DNA of 64,000 nt from contig CAZPBY010000030.1 of NCBI GenBank assembly GCA_964584785.1, forward strand, positions 16,862 to 80,861. The letters are read 5' to 3'. Below, piece after piece: positions 9,781 through 18,006 of the stretch (positions within the stretch are counted from its first letter, which is position 1; the number at the start of each line of letters is the position of its first letter). The DNA comes from JAHFTY01 sp964584785. Lineage in GTDB: Bacteria; Acidobacteriota; Terriglobia; 20CM-2-55-15. Made by a program: the position numbers and the translations under genes. The notes under the pieces are model-generated. The model was not told the DNA's origin. It did not search any database and saw nothing but the letters and a program-made list of their open reading frames with translations.

Positions 9781-11120
9781 CGCGCCCGACTCTTCCAGAA
9801 CCAGTACGCTGGAATCCCGGCGAGCAGAATACCGAAGCCGATGAGGGTGTTTCCCGGATATCGGTACACCGTATTGATCACGATGAGTGCGCAGACGGCC
9901 ACGAAAAATACCGTTGTCCACGGATGGCCGGGCACGCGATAGCCCGTAGTTTGAGCGCCGTCGGCCCGACGAAAAGCAAAGAGACACGTTGCGCTGAGTC
10001 CGAAGAAAACGAAGTCGACGGATACCACGTAGTTCAGGATTTGTTCGTACCTGCCGGATATGGCAATGACCACTGCAAAGACTCCTTGCAACAGAACGGC
10101 CATGATCGGAACCTGCGTTCGATGATGAAGCCGGGCCACAGTTCTGAAGAACAAACCGTCGTCCGCCATTGCGTAGTAGACGCGCGGTGCCGTCAACATG
10201 CCCTGACTCAGAAATCCAAGTGTGGAGATTGCGATTCCCGTTGCAATGAGACGCGCGCCGTTGTTTCCAAGGACGGTACGCATCACGTCCGATGCAGGGG
10301 TGGTTGTCTGAGCAAGGCCCGTCGCGCCAAGGACTCGCAGGCAAACCATGTTGACACTGAGATAAAGTGCAATGACCGCGACAACGCCAATGAGCAGACC
10401 ACGCGGAAGGTCCTTTTGGGGATTGCGCATTTCGCCCGCGACAAAGTTAGCGGTCTGCCATCCGCCATACGCAAACAACACCGGTATCATCGCGGTCAAA
10501 ATGTTGTTTGGCTCAACCGCCGGTAAGGATTCGGTTCTTTCGCCGCCAAGAAAGAATCCGCAAAAAACCAGGACCACGATCGCGCCGATCTTCAGGACCA
10601 TCAAAAAACTTTGAACCGAACTGCCTGCTTTGACTCCGAGGCAATTGATGATCGTCAGAGCGGCGAGAGCGGTTGCCGCGATCGTCCAGTCGGTGAGTCG
10701 CACACCGGTCAGTTCGATAAAGTAGCGCGCGAAAGTGATCGCGACCGCGGCCATGCCGCCCGTTTGCGTGACGAGAAGCAACCCCCATCCGTAAACGAAC
10801 GCAACCGCGGGATGGTACGCCTCCCGGATGTACGCATACTGGCCGCCGACGTCCGGCCGTCTTGCCGCGAGTTCCGCGTAAATGAATGCGCCGGCCAGGG
10901 CGACCAACCCGCCGGCAGCCCATGCAGAGAGGATCATGAACGGAGTGTGAACCTGACGCGCCACAACATAGGGATTCATGAAGATCCCCGAACCGACGAT
11001 GCCTCCCATGACCAGCATCGTCGCGTCGAACAAGCCGAGGCGTCGTGCGAGATCCATTCGCGCGTGATCATACGCATCGCGAGGCAACATTCGCAACGAG
11101 GCCCACCGGGCCGGATGCAT
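9777..11120 (-). CDS. APC superfamily amino acid permease
   Basis: An integral membrane protein of 447 residues with about 12 hydrophobic helices. The N-terminal helix carries the APC signature GGIVGSGIFMNPYVVARQ (unwound helix 1, which holds the amino and carboxyl groups of the substrate), followed by AGAFIYAELAARRPDVGGQY. It resembles the LAT/SteT group of exchangers. A start at ATG 11057 (MDLARRLGLFDATML) is also plausible; the longer form adds an arginine-rich tail. First gene of an operon with the aminotransferase and, formerly, the radical SAM gene; divergent from the sigma gene, with 110 bases between them. Confidence 0.88.
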   Translation of the reverse strand: MHPARWASLRMLPRDAYDHARMDLARRLGLFDATMLVMGGIVGSGIFMNPYVVARQVHTPFMILSAWAAGGLVALAGAFIYAELAARRPDVGGQYAYIREAYHPAVAFVYGWGLLLVTQTGGMAAVAITFARYFIELTGVRLTDWTIAATALAALTIINCLGVKAGSSVQSFLMVLKIGAIVVLVFCGFFLGGERTESLPAVEPNNILTAMIPVLFAYGGWQTANFVAGEMRNPQKDLPRGLLIGVVAVIALYLSVNMVCLRVLGATGLAQTTTPASDVMRTVLGNNGARLIATGIAISTLGFLSQGMLTAPRVYYAMADDGLFFRTVARLHHRTQVPIMAVLLQGVFAVVIAISGRYEQILNYVVSVDFVFFGLSATCLFAFRRADGAQTTGYRVPGHPWTTVFFVAVCALIVINTVYRYPGNTLIGFGILLAGIPAYWFWKSRAR

Positions 11121-11194
11121 TAGCTGCGAGTCATGGCACTTTCGGGTTGCTGTCTCTACTGTAATTGCTACATTTAGGTCCAGAAGGACAATAG

Positions 11195-11218
11195 ATGAAG
11201 AAGTATCAGCAGGTTTAG
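11195..11218 (+). other. Possible leader peptide (MKKYQQV) upstream of the sigma gene
   Basis: A seven-codon frame starts at ATG 11195 with a good SD (GAAGGA at about 11182-11187) and stops at TAG 11216-11218. Two bases later a second tiny frame (ATG 11220, MPEE) ends in a TGA that overlaps the ATGATG at the sigma start. Seen directly: the frames and the SD. Inference: a short leader that sets translation of the sigma factor. It could be chance. Confidence 0.3.
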
Positions 11219-11230
11219 AATGCCGGAAGA

Positions 11231-11761
11231 ATGATGACTGATGCGGAACTTATCGAGAACTGCCTCAGAGGCGACAACGGGGCGTGGGAGGAACTGATTA
11301 CGCGTTACAAGAGGTTGATATACTCGGTTGCCCGATCCGTTTGCACCGAGCCCGAAGATGCCGCCGACGTTTTTCAGTACGTCTGTCTCGAGTGGTATCA
11401 GATTCTCGGTCATCTGCGCAGCGTCCGGACGCTCCCGGCTTGGTTGATCACCGTGACGCGGCGCCGCGCCTTACGAGTCGTGCGCGAGCAGCGGTCGGCC
11501 GTCGAGCTTAGGGACTTCGAAGCGATGAGCGACGGCTTTTTCGACAGTCGCCTCGCTGCTATCGAGCAGGAACACGCTATCGCAATCGCTCTCGAGCGTT
11601 TACCGAAGCGGTGCGGTCTTCTCCTGAACCTGCTCTATATCGATCCGGAAAAACCAAGCTATGCTGACGTGGCCCGTCTTCTGGAAATGCCGTTGCCGAG
11701 TATTGGCCCGACACGTGCACGATGTCTTGCAAAACTTCGCAAGCTCTTGGATGAAAAATGA
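11231..11761 (+). CDS. RNA polymerase sigma factor, ECF-like (sigma-70 family)
   Basis: A 176-residue two-domain sigma factor. Region 2 spans about residues 5-80 (DNGAWEELITRYKRLIYSVA, then EPEDAADVFQYVCLEWYQIL, LPAWLITVTRRRAL). Region 4 spans about 115-172 (LERLPKRCGLLLNLLYID, SYADVARLLEMPLPSIGPTR), the helix-turn-helix that reads the -35 element. Either ATG 11231 or 11234 may be the start. Its stop overlaps the CHAT gene start by four bases (ATGA), so the two are translationally coupled. The sigma probably directs transcription of this locus; its control is discussed under the neighbouring zinc-motif and CHAT genes. Confidence 0.93.
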   Translation: MMTDAELIENCLRGDNGAWEELITRYKRLIYSVARSVCTEPEDAADVFQYVCLEWYQILGHLRSVRTLPAWLITVTRRRALRVVREQRSAVELRDFEAMSDGFFDSRLAAIEQEHAIAIALERLPKRCGLLLNLLYIDPEKPSYADVARLLEMPLPSIGPTRARCLAKLRKLLDEK

Positions 11762-14547
11762 GCAGTCCGGACGTTTCCACTCTTCGCGCGCGGTTTGAAG
11801 CCTTTTGGGAGGAGATCCGTGGTGCACGTCTTTACGCAGGTCAGCCTCGCAGCCAGAAATCCGCGGCGAGCGTAACGCTCGCCAGGGAAGCGTTGCGTTT
11901 GGCCGGCTCTTCCGGCGATACGAACCTGATGTTTCAGGCGTCGTGGATGTTGGCGTACAGTTTGACCGCGAACGAGGACTACCAGGAGTCGATGTCCTAT
12001 TGGGAGCAGGCAACAGCCACTGTTCCGGCAGGGGATCCTTCGCTGGAAACGCGCGTGCGAATCGGTTTTGTGACTGCGCTGACGCACACAGGACAGTATG
12101 AACGCGCGCTCGCCGTCGCCGGCGAGGCCGAGCGAAGCCTTCGGGAATCGGGCGACAAACTGCGCTACGCGCGGGTTTGCACAAACATTGGGAACATCTA
12201 CCACCGGCTGGACCAACCGAACCGGTCTTACGACTATTACCTGACCGCCGCCGAAATCTTTCAACAACTCGGAGAGCGGCAGGCAGAAGCTCAGGTTTAC
12301 CTCAACCTCGGAAACTGCCTTTCACAGGTCTATCGCTTCAAGCAATCGGACGAGATGTATGAAAGAGCGGAGAGAATCAGCGGGGATCTTGGACTGCGCG
12401 AGCTTTGGATTCAGAGCAACTACGGCCGGGCCTACATTCTTTATCTAAGGGGCCGATATGGAGACGCGCTTCGCGCTTTTGCGCAGCTCCGGGGCCGTTT
12501 CGTGATGAACGGCAGCACACGCTATCTGGCGTTGTGCGATCTGGACGAAGCGGAAATCTACCTTCAGCTCAATCTTTCCATGGATGCCGCGATGCTGGCC
12601 ACCAGCGCCCGCCGTCACTTTGAGAGTATCGGGATGGCTTACGAAGAAGGCAAGGCGCAGGCCTTCTACGGTTCAGCGATGATGCAACTGCGCCGGTTCG
12701 ATGACGCGTTAGCCACATTTGCCTCCGCTCAAAAAATCTTCGAACAGGAAGGCAACGATTACTGGGTTGGCGTTCTCGACCTTCAACGGGCAGATATCTC
12801 TCTTTCGGTGAAACGTTATGAGGATGCGCGCGAGCTTGCTTTGCGCGCGCGCGGGCGTTTCGAAGCGCTGGGGATCCCGTCGAGGCGGATCGCCTGTCTC
12901 GTCGTCCTCGGCCGCGTTTCGCTCGCAATGGACGACATGGATACGGCCCTCAAACATGCGGACGAAATTTTCGCCGCGGTCGCGGCGGGGAACATGCCGC
13001 TGCTCATGTTTCCAAGCTATCTCCTGCGCGCGCGTATCGCGGACCGGTGCGGCGACTGGCCTGAAGCGGACCGCCATTACCGGCTGGCGGTGGAAGACAT
13101 GGAAGCCCATCAGTCGCGTTTGCGTCACGACGACTTGAGAACGATGTTCCTTCAGGGGAGAAGTCAGGTTTATGAAGCGCTCGTCAGGTTATCTCTCGAT
13201 CATTCCGACTCGATCGGCTCACACACACACGACGTCCTCGGAACGGCGTACGCATGGTGTGAACGGGCCAAGTCCCGCGGCCTGATCGATCTGCTTTCGA
13301 ATCATCTTCCGGCCTTTTCCGTTCAGGGCGATCCATCGCAATCGGATCGGATTGACCGGCTGCGCGAGGAATTGAATACTTATTACATCAGATCACGTCC
13401 GGAGGTTCGCCCGGTGCTTTCGATTGCGGAGCATGACGAAATCGCGTTCAAGGAGCGGGAATTGGCTCAAATGCTGCGGGACATTTCCGACGTCGAACCG
13501 GAATACGTTTCTCTTCAGCAGGGAACGGGCACGACGATCGAAGCCGCGCAGGCTTCGCTTCCTGAAAATGTCACCATGCTGGAGTACTTCTGCGCAGATG
13601 GGGAAGTGCTCGTGTTCGTGATCGACCGGTCTCAGGCGCGTGTGTTTCGAAGACTGAGTACTTCCGATCACATCGAGATGTTTCAGCGAAGGCTCGCGTT
13701 TCAATTGGAGAGTTTTCTTTGCGGTGACGATTACCTGCGTGCACATTTCAGCCAGATGTCCGAGGCGACGCATCATTACCTCCAATCGCTTTTCGATGTT
13801 CTGGTCGCGCCGCTGCTCCATAATTTGAGGACGCCGCGGCTGGTGATCATTCCGCACGGGAGCTTGCACTTTCTCCCGTTCCACGCACTCTTCGATGGGA
13901 CTAGCTACCTCATTGACCGTTTCGAAGTGACCTATGCCACAAGCGCCGCGATTTTCAAGCGGTGCCAGGACAAACCAGACATCGAGAACGCTCCGCCGCT
14001 GCTGGTTGCTGTACCCGACGATAGTGCTCCGATGGTGGCGGCCGAGGTTCAGCAAATCGGCGCGCTGTTTCCCGACGCCCAGTCGATGCTTGGCCTCGTC
14101 GCGACACGCCAGTCATTCGGCGCCGCCATCCAGCGAAGTTCTTTTCTTCATATCGCGACGCACGCCGTTTTCCGTCAGGACAATCCGCTTTTTTCCAGCT
14201 TCAAACTGGCGGACGGATACGTGACTGCCCTTGACTTGTTCTCTCTGACCTGTCAGACGAATCTGGTGACGCTAAGCGGTTGCAAGTCCGGGATCGGGAC
14301 GATCGGTGGCAGCGACGATCTCATCGGCCTCATGCGTGGGTTCCTCTACGCCGGTGCCCGTTCGCTGCTGCTGAGTCTCTGGAACGTCAATGACGAATCG
14401 ACGCTCGCTCTGATGGTGGCGTTCTATCGGGAATTGGCGTCAGGCGCCACGAAGGGTCTGGCGTTGAAGAAAGCGATGCAGGCTGTTCGACAGGATTTTC
14501 CGAGTCCGTTTTATTGGGCTCCTTTCGTATTGAGTGGAAAGTGTTAA
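11758..14547 (+). CDS. TPR-CHAT domain protein (caspase-like protease)
   Basis: A 929-residue cytoplasmic protein without signal peptide. Residues about 40-480 are tandem TPR-like helix pairs (for example LRYARVCTNIGNIYHRLDQP, AQVYLNLGNCLSQVYRFKQS). Residues about 620-929 are a CHAT domain, a clan CD caspase-like peptidase, with the catalytic dyad visible as His802 in HIATHAVF and Cys842 in TLSGCKSG; the terminal part has ARSLLLSLWNVNDESTLALM. TPR-CHAT proteins include Csx29 of type III-E CRISPR systems and separase relatives. Coupled to the sigma gene (4-base overlap) and followed by a ZAS-like protein, so a role in releasing or silencing the sigma factor by proteolysis is a reasonable inference. 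Confidence 0.93.
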   Translation: MSSPDVSTLRARFEAFWEEIRGARLYAGQPRSQKSAASVTLAREALRLAGSSGDTNLMFQASWMLAYSLTANEDYQESMSYWEQATATVPAGDPSLETRVRIGFVTALTHTGQYERALAVAGEAERSLRESGDKLRYARVCTNIGNIYHRLDQPNRSYDYYLTAAEIFQQLGERQAEAQVYLNLGNCLSQVYRFKQSDEMYERAERISGDLGLRELWIQSNYGRAYILYLRGRYGDALRAFAQLRGRFVMNGSTRYLALCDLDEAEIYLQLNLSMDAAMLATSARRHFESIGMAYEEGKAQAFYGSAMMQLRRFDDALATFASAQKIFEQEGNDYWVGVLDLQRADISLSVKRYEDARELALRARGRFEALGIPSRRIACLVVLGRVSLAMDDMDTALKHADEIFAAVAAGNMPLLMFPSYLLRARIADRCGDWPEADRHYRLAVEDMEAHQSRLRHDDLRTMFLQGRSQVYEALVRLSLDHSDSIGSHTHDVLGTAYAWCERAKSRGLIDLLSNHLPAFSVQGDPSQSDRIDRLREELNTYYIRSRPEVRPVLSIAEHDEIAFKERELAQMLRDISDVEPEYVSLQQGTGTTIEAAQASLPENVTMLEYFCADGEVLVFVIDRSQARVFRRLSTSDHIEMFQRRLAFQLESFLCGDDYLRAHFSQMSEATHHYLQSLFDVLVAPLLHNLRTPRLVIIPHGSLHFLPFHALFDGTSYLIDRFEVTYATSAAIFKRCQDKPDIENAPPLLVAVPDDSAPMVAAEVQQIGALFPDAQSMLGLVATRQSFGAAIQRSSFLHIATHAVFRQDNPLFSSFKLADGYVTALDLFSLTCQTNLVTLSGCKSGIGTIGGSDDLIGLMRGFLYAGARSLLLSLWNVNDESTLALMVAFYRELASGATKGLALKKAMQAVRQDFPSPFYWAPFVLSGKC

Positions 14548-14590
14548 ATTTTCTGAGAATGTATTTTTTGCAGGCTTGGGAGCACTTTTA

Positions 14591-15214
14591 ATGCAGAGAA
14601 AAGAACCCATGCATTTGACTCTGGAGATGGCACTAGACTTGATCGAAGACAGGTTGAAGCCATGGTCTCGCGACCGTTGGTTGGCGCACTGCGTGAAATG
14701 CGGGGAATGCCGGCAGGAAGTGGAAACATGCCAGCGGCTTTGTGTGTTGATGGAGGGCAGGGGTTTGCTCGGCGTTCCAGCCGACCTCGTTGATCGTGCG
14801 ATCCGCATCTTTGAAAACGACGATCGCCCCGTCAGCGGCCGGATTCGCAGAGTACTGGCGTCACTGGTCTTCGATAGCTTTGCCCAGCCCGCGCTTGCCG
14901 GCGCGAGAGGCGGGGGCGATGCCAGGCACATTGTACTCGAGGCTGAGGGCTTGGATATCCATCTCAAGATCCCTTCGGACCCGAACGCAACCCGAATCGA
15001 AGGGCAAATTCTTTTACGTGAGAGTGCTCGGTTTCTGACGTCCGCCACACTGCATTTGTTTCGCGATGGTGAATGCGTGGATTCCACGTCCGTGGGCGCT
15101 TTCGGCGAATTTCGATTTAAGGAAGTTCCGGATCTTCCCGTCAGCCTGCAAATTGACTTGCCCGGCGTGATGATTGTCGGTACTTTAAAAAAATTGAGTT
15201 CGTTACCTATGTGA
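14591..15214 (+). CDS. Putative zinc-binding anti-sigma-like (zf-HC2) protein
   Basis: A 207-residue protein with no membrane segment. ATG 14591 follows GGGAG at 14578-14582. The N-terminal 60 residues form a helical region with H33-x3-C37-x2-C40 (AHCVKCGECRQEV), the exact zinc-motif spacing of ZAS/zf-HC2 anti-sigma domains. After a loop (about residues 85-110), the C-terminal ~100 residues are beta-rich (ARHIVLEAEGLDIHLKI, then FRFKEVPDLPVSLQIDLPG), like a carboxypeptidase-regulatory-type sandwich. Family logic suggests it holds the sigma factor inactive; the hinge would suit cleavage by the CHAT protease. Both points are inference. Starts 43 bases after the CHAT gene. Confidence 0.65.
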   Translation: MQRKEPMHLTLEMALDLIEDRLKPWSRDRWLAHCVKCGECRQEVETCQRLCVLMEGRGLLGVPADLVDRAIRIFENDDRPVSGRIRRVLASLVFDSFAQPALAGARGGGDARHIVLEAEGLDIHLKIPSDPNATRIEGQILLRESARFLTSATLHLFRDGECVDSTSVGAFGEFRFKEVPDLPVSLQIDLPGVMIVGTLKKLSSLPM

Positions 15215-15221
15215 GGGATTT

Positions 15222-16496
15222 ATGGCAGGAAGTCGAACTCGTCTGTTGCTTGCCGTCGTTTTAACAGTGGCCCTGTTGGGCTCAACCGGGGCGCACGCGC
15301 AATCCAGCATACCGGTCATCGTCAAGCTGTCTCCCACTGCGAATCTGACGGTCATCAATAGCGTGCTCGGTTCCATACCTGTCGACTCCATCGCAGGCGC
15401 GAACACGTACCTCTATAACCTGCCCGTTCTGCCGATCGTCACCGCTGCATTGTCCGCTCTGGGCGTGCAGTGGGTGGAACCCAACACCGGTGTCACGCTG
15501 CCGCCGATCACGATGCCGGTCCTGCTCACGTTGCCGGCGTCGACACTGCCTGATTGGTATCGCTATCAGCCGGCGATGCAGTTAATCGGGGCGAACGAAG
15601 CTCGCGCCTATGCCACCGGAACAAGCGTCGTCGTCGCGGACATCAATTCTCAGGTGGATTATGCCCACCCTGCCCTGGCAGGACACCTGACTACCGGATT
15701 CGACTTCGTCGCAGCAAAGGCCCCGGGCACGGCGGCACTGAATCAAGCCAGCGCCGGCTTCCTCGATCAGGCGTCGGCGGGATTCCTGGACCAGGCATCC
15801 GCCGGATTTCTCGACCAGGCATCGGCAGGTTTTCTGGATCAGGCCTCTGCCGGGTTCCTCGACTCACAGAGAAACCCAGCTTACAGCCACGGAACATTGT
15901 GCGCCGGATTGATCGCCACCGTCGCTCCCAACGCAATGATCATGCCGCTGCGCGCGTTCGACGACAACGGCAGCGCAGAACTGTTCACGCTGGCAAAAGC
16001 GATTCGTTACGCGTCATCGCACGGCGCTCAGATCATCAACATGAGTTTTGGAACGCTTTCAAACTCCAAGACAATGAAGGAAGCAATCGATTTTGCCGGT
16101 AACGGCAGCGTGACGCTTGTGGCTTCGGCCGGTAACGCCGACACTGCTGCGGTCCAGTATCCGGCCGGGTTCTCCCCGGTGATCGGCGTCGCTGCGACGG
16201 ACCTTCTCGATGTGAAGGCGTCCTTCTCGAACTATGGCACCGCGGTCCGCATGGATGCGCCCGGCGTCAATATCATCACCGCTTTTCCGGGCGATCGCTA
16301 CGCGATTGTATCCGGCACTTCATTCAGCGCACCGTTGGTAGCGGCGTCTGCCGCTCTAGTCCGATCGATCCAGGCGACGGGCGTCGACAGCGCATTGACG
16401 GGCAACGCGGTGCCGATCGACAGCCGAAACCCCAACTACGCCGGCTCGCTGGGTTACGGTCGAGTCGACGCTCTCCAGGCTGTCCGGCCGCACTGA
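15222..16496 (+). CDS. Exported S8 (subtilisin-like) serine protease with octapeptide repeats
   Basis: A 424-residue protein with signal peptide (residues 1-26, THE cleavage near AHA-QSS), a propeptide-like stretch to about 120, and a subtilase domain with the triad Asp140 (VVVADINSQVDYAHP), His223 (YSHGTLCAG) and Ser367 (SGTSFSAPL). Oxyanion Asn lies in SAGNADTAAV. Five perfect copies of QASAGFLD (residues 175-214) sit between Asp and His, where usual subtilases have a short loop. It begins 8 bases after the zinc-motif gene and so belongs to the sigma/CHAT locus. Probably periplasmic or secreted; the catalytic residues are all present. Confidence 0.93.
   Translation: MAGSRTRLLLAVVLTVALLGSTGAHAQSSIPVIVKLSPTANLTVINSVLGSIPVDSIAGANTYLYNLPVLPIVTAALSALGVQWVEPNTGVTLPPITMPVLLTLPASTLPDWYRYQPAMQLIGANEARAYATGTSVVVADINSQVDYAHPALAGHLTTGFDFVAAKAPGTAALNQASAGFLDQASAGFLDQASAGFLDQASAGFLDQASAGFLDSQRNPAYSHGTLCAGLIATVAPNAMIMPLRAFDDNGSAELFTLAKAIRYASSHGAQIINMSFGTLSNSKTMKEAIDFAGNGSVTLVASAGNADTAAVQYPAGFSPVIGVAATDLLDVKASFSNYGTAVRMDAPGVNIITAFPGDRYAIVSGTSFSAPLVAASAALVRSIQATGVDSALTGNAVPIDSRNPNYAGSLGYGRVDALQAVRPH
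15744..15863 (+). repeat. Five tandem 24-bp units encoding QASAGFLD
   Basis: Units start at 15744, 15768, 15792, 15816 and 15840. All five encode the identical octapeptide, but the DNA differs at many third positions and in the Ser codon (AGC, TCG, TCC, TCG, TCT). The array is therefore constrained as protein, not a fresh DNA duplication. Confidence 0.97.
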
Positions 16497-16765
16497 CGTT
16501 CGAACGACTGTCATAAATTTCCCAGCGGCCGGGCAGTCTTCTTCATTCAATCGCGGAATTCAAGTTTTTCTGACACGTTAGGTATTTTTAGGCCTGTCTG
16601 GTTGCCCTTTTTCTCAGCTTAAAAAAGCAAACCAACTTTCCGGCGATAAGCGCTGACGGGACTTGTGCAGCTAAACGTCTCTGCGGGATTCGTGCGCCCG
16701 GACGCTGACTCTCGCCGGATTGGTTCAAAGACTGTCGTTCACGCGGATTTCGTGAAGGAGGAAAA

Positions 16766-17848
16766 ATGCGAGAAACCGTTTCTTTGTCACGCGTAAGGAA
16801 AACCCGAGTTCTTTATATGGTCGTTACTCTGCTGTGCTGGTTCGCTGTCACCGGCGTCGCGGAGCCGCAACAAGGCGGCGGAAACATTCAGGCCAAAGGC
16901 AGCGCAAAGCCTGGCGGCGGTGGTGGCGGTGGCGGAGGAACCGGGTCGGCGACCTTCAGCGGGCATGCCACTGCATTACGTGCAAACGTGTTGGGGATCA
17001 CCACGGTCATTTCTGAGGCTGGACCGATTTCGGCTTCCGGCGGTCAGGCTGGGACTTCTTTGGCGGAGGCGTCTGTTCCCGGTTTGTTGACCGTTGGCGT
17101 GTTGCACGCCTCGACGATCGGTGAAGGAAACGCAACACGTTCGGAAGCGTCGACGGCGAATCTGGTGCTTACTTTGACGGGCGTCACCGTCGAAGCGGAG
17201 TTTCTGATGTCGCGGGCAAATGCGTTGTGCTCATCGGTTACAGCAACCTCCGAAATACTGGGCCTGAAGATTAACGGAAGCGCCACCAACGTCAGTGGCA
17301 AGCCGAACCAAACGATCAATCTCGGGATCGGCAAAGTCGTGATCAACGAACAATCCACATCAATGGGAAGCATCACCGTCAACGCCCTTCACGTGATCGT
17401 CAACGGCATTGCCGATGTTGTCGTCTCATCGGCGCAGGCGGGTATCACCTGCAGTGGCACTCCTTCATGCGGCACCGGAGACTTTGTGACCGGAGGAGGA
17501 TGGATTACGGGGACGCCCTCAGGAGCCAAGGGGAACTTCGGTGTCGGCGGCGGAATAAAGAACGGCGGCTTGTGGGGACACCTGACATTTGTGGATCACG
17601 GCGCCAGCGGACCCAAGGTCAAAGGAACCGGAGTAACGGCATACGTGAATGAGGGCGGAACACTCCGCAGAATCGAGGGAACGGCCGACATCGATGGCCA
17701 GGCCGGCACGTATCGCGTTTATGTAGCCGATAACGGTGAACCGGGACGCAACGACACGTTCGAGATCATTCTCTCGACAGGTTATCGCGCCACCGGTTTT
17801 CTCGGAGGCGGCAATATCCAGTTACATGGGGCCGGAGCCTGCAAGTAG
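16766..17848 (+). CDS. Secreted choice-of-anchor P / post-COAP-1 domain protein
   Basis: A 360-residue exported protein with strong SD (AAGGAGG) before ATG 16766. It has a long basic signal peptide (to about 32), a poly-glycine linker (residues about 50-59), a choice-of-anchor P-like domain (about 60-228: SGHATALRANVLGITTVI, ANLVLTLTGVTVEAEFL, ending in a Cys pair region), then a post-COAP-1-type domain (about 232-355: TGDFVTGGGWITGTPSGAKG, GNFGVGGGIKNGGLWGHL, RNDTFEIIL). No enzyme motif is seen; surface or matrix display is inferred. It follows the S8 protease by 269 bases and may be its substrate or an independent unit. Confidence 0.75.
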   Translation: MRETVSLSRVRKTRVLYMVVTLLCWFAVTGVAEPQQGGGNIQAKGSAKPGGGGGGGGGTGSATFSGHATALRANVLGITTVISEAGPISASGGQAGTSLAEASVPGLLTVGVLHASTIGEGNATRSEASTANLVLTLTGVTVEAEFLMSRANALCSSVTATSEILGLKINGSATNVSGKPNQTINLGIGKVVINEQSTSMGSITVNALHVIVNGIADVVVSSAQAGITCSGTPSCGTGDFVTGGGWITGTPSGAKGNFGVGGGIKNGGLWGHLTFVDHGASGPKVKGTGVTAYVNEGGTLRRIEGTADIDGQAGTYRVYVADNGEPGRNDTFEIILSTGYRATGFLGGGNIQLHGAGACK

Positions 17849-17865
17849 CCACAGGCTTTGGCCGT

Positions 17866-17898
17866 GGGAAGGCCGGCGCGGGAGCGCGCGGCCTTCCC
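17866..17898. terminator. GC-rich hairpin after the choice-of-anchor gene
   Basis: A 9-bp stem (GGGAAGGCC, 17866-17874, with GGCCTTCCC, 17890-17898) with further GC pairs inside. No U-run follows, so it may be an intrinsic terminator without tract or a 3'-end stabiliser. Confidence 0.5.
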
Positions 17899-18006
17899 GT
17901 TGAAAGAAGGCGAAATGCAATGAAGTGCCCGATGTCGTGCTAAAGTCGGGAGAGTTGTGAGTCGGCGCTTCACTCAAAACTCAAACCCCGGCATGAGCAT
18001 TTCGTA

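Noticed and set aside
11758..14547. A type III-E Craspase locus
   Set aside because: No Cas7-11, array or Csx30/31-like gene is present; only the TPR-CHAT and sigma parts resemble it.
15744..15863. CRISPR-like array
   Set aside because: Units are contiguous in-frame 24-bp coding repeats without spacers, so not a CRISPR array. No CRISPR array was seen elsewhere in the window.
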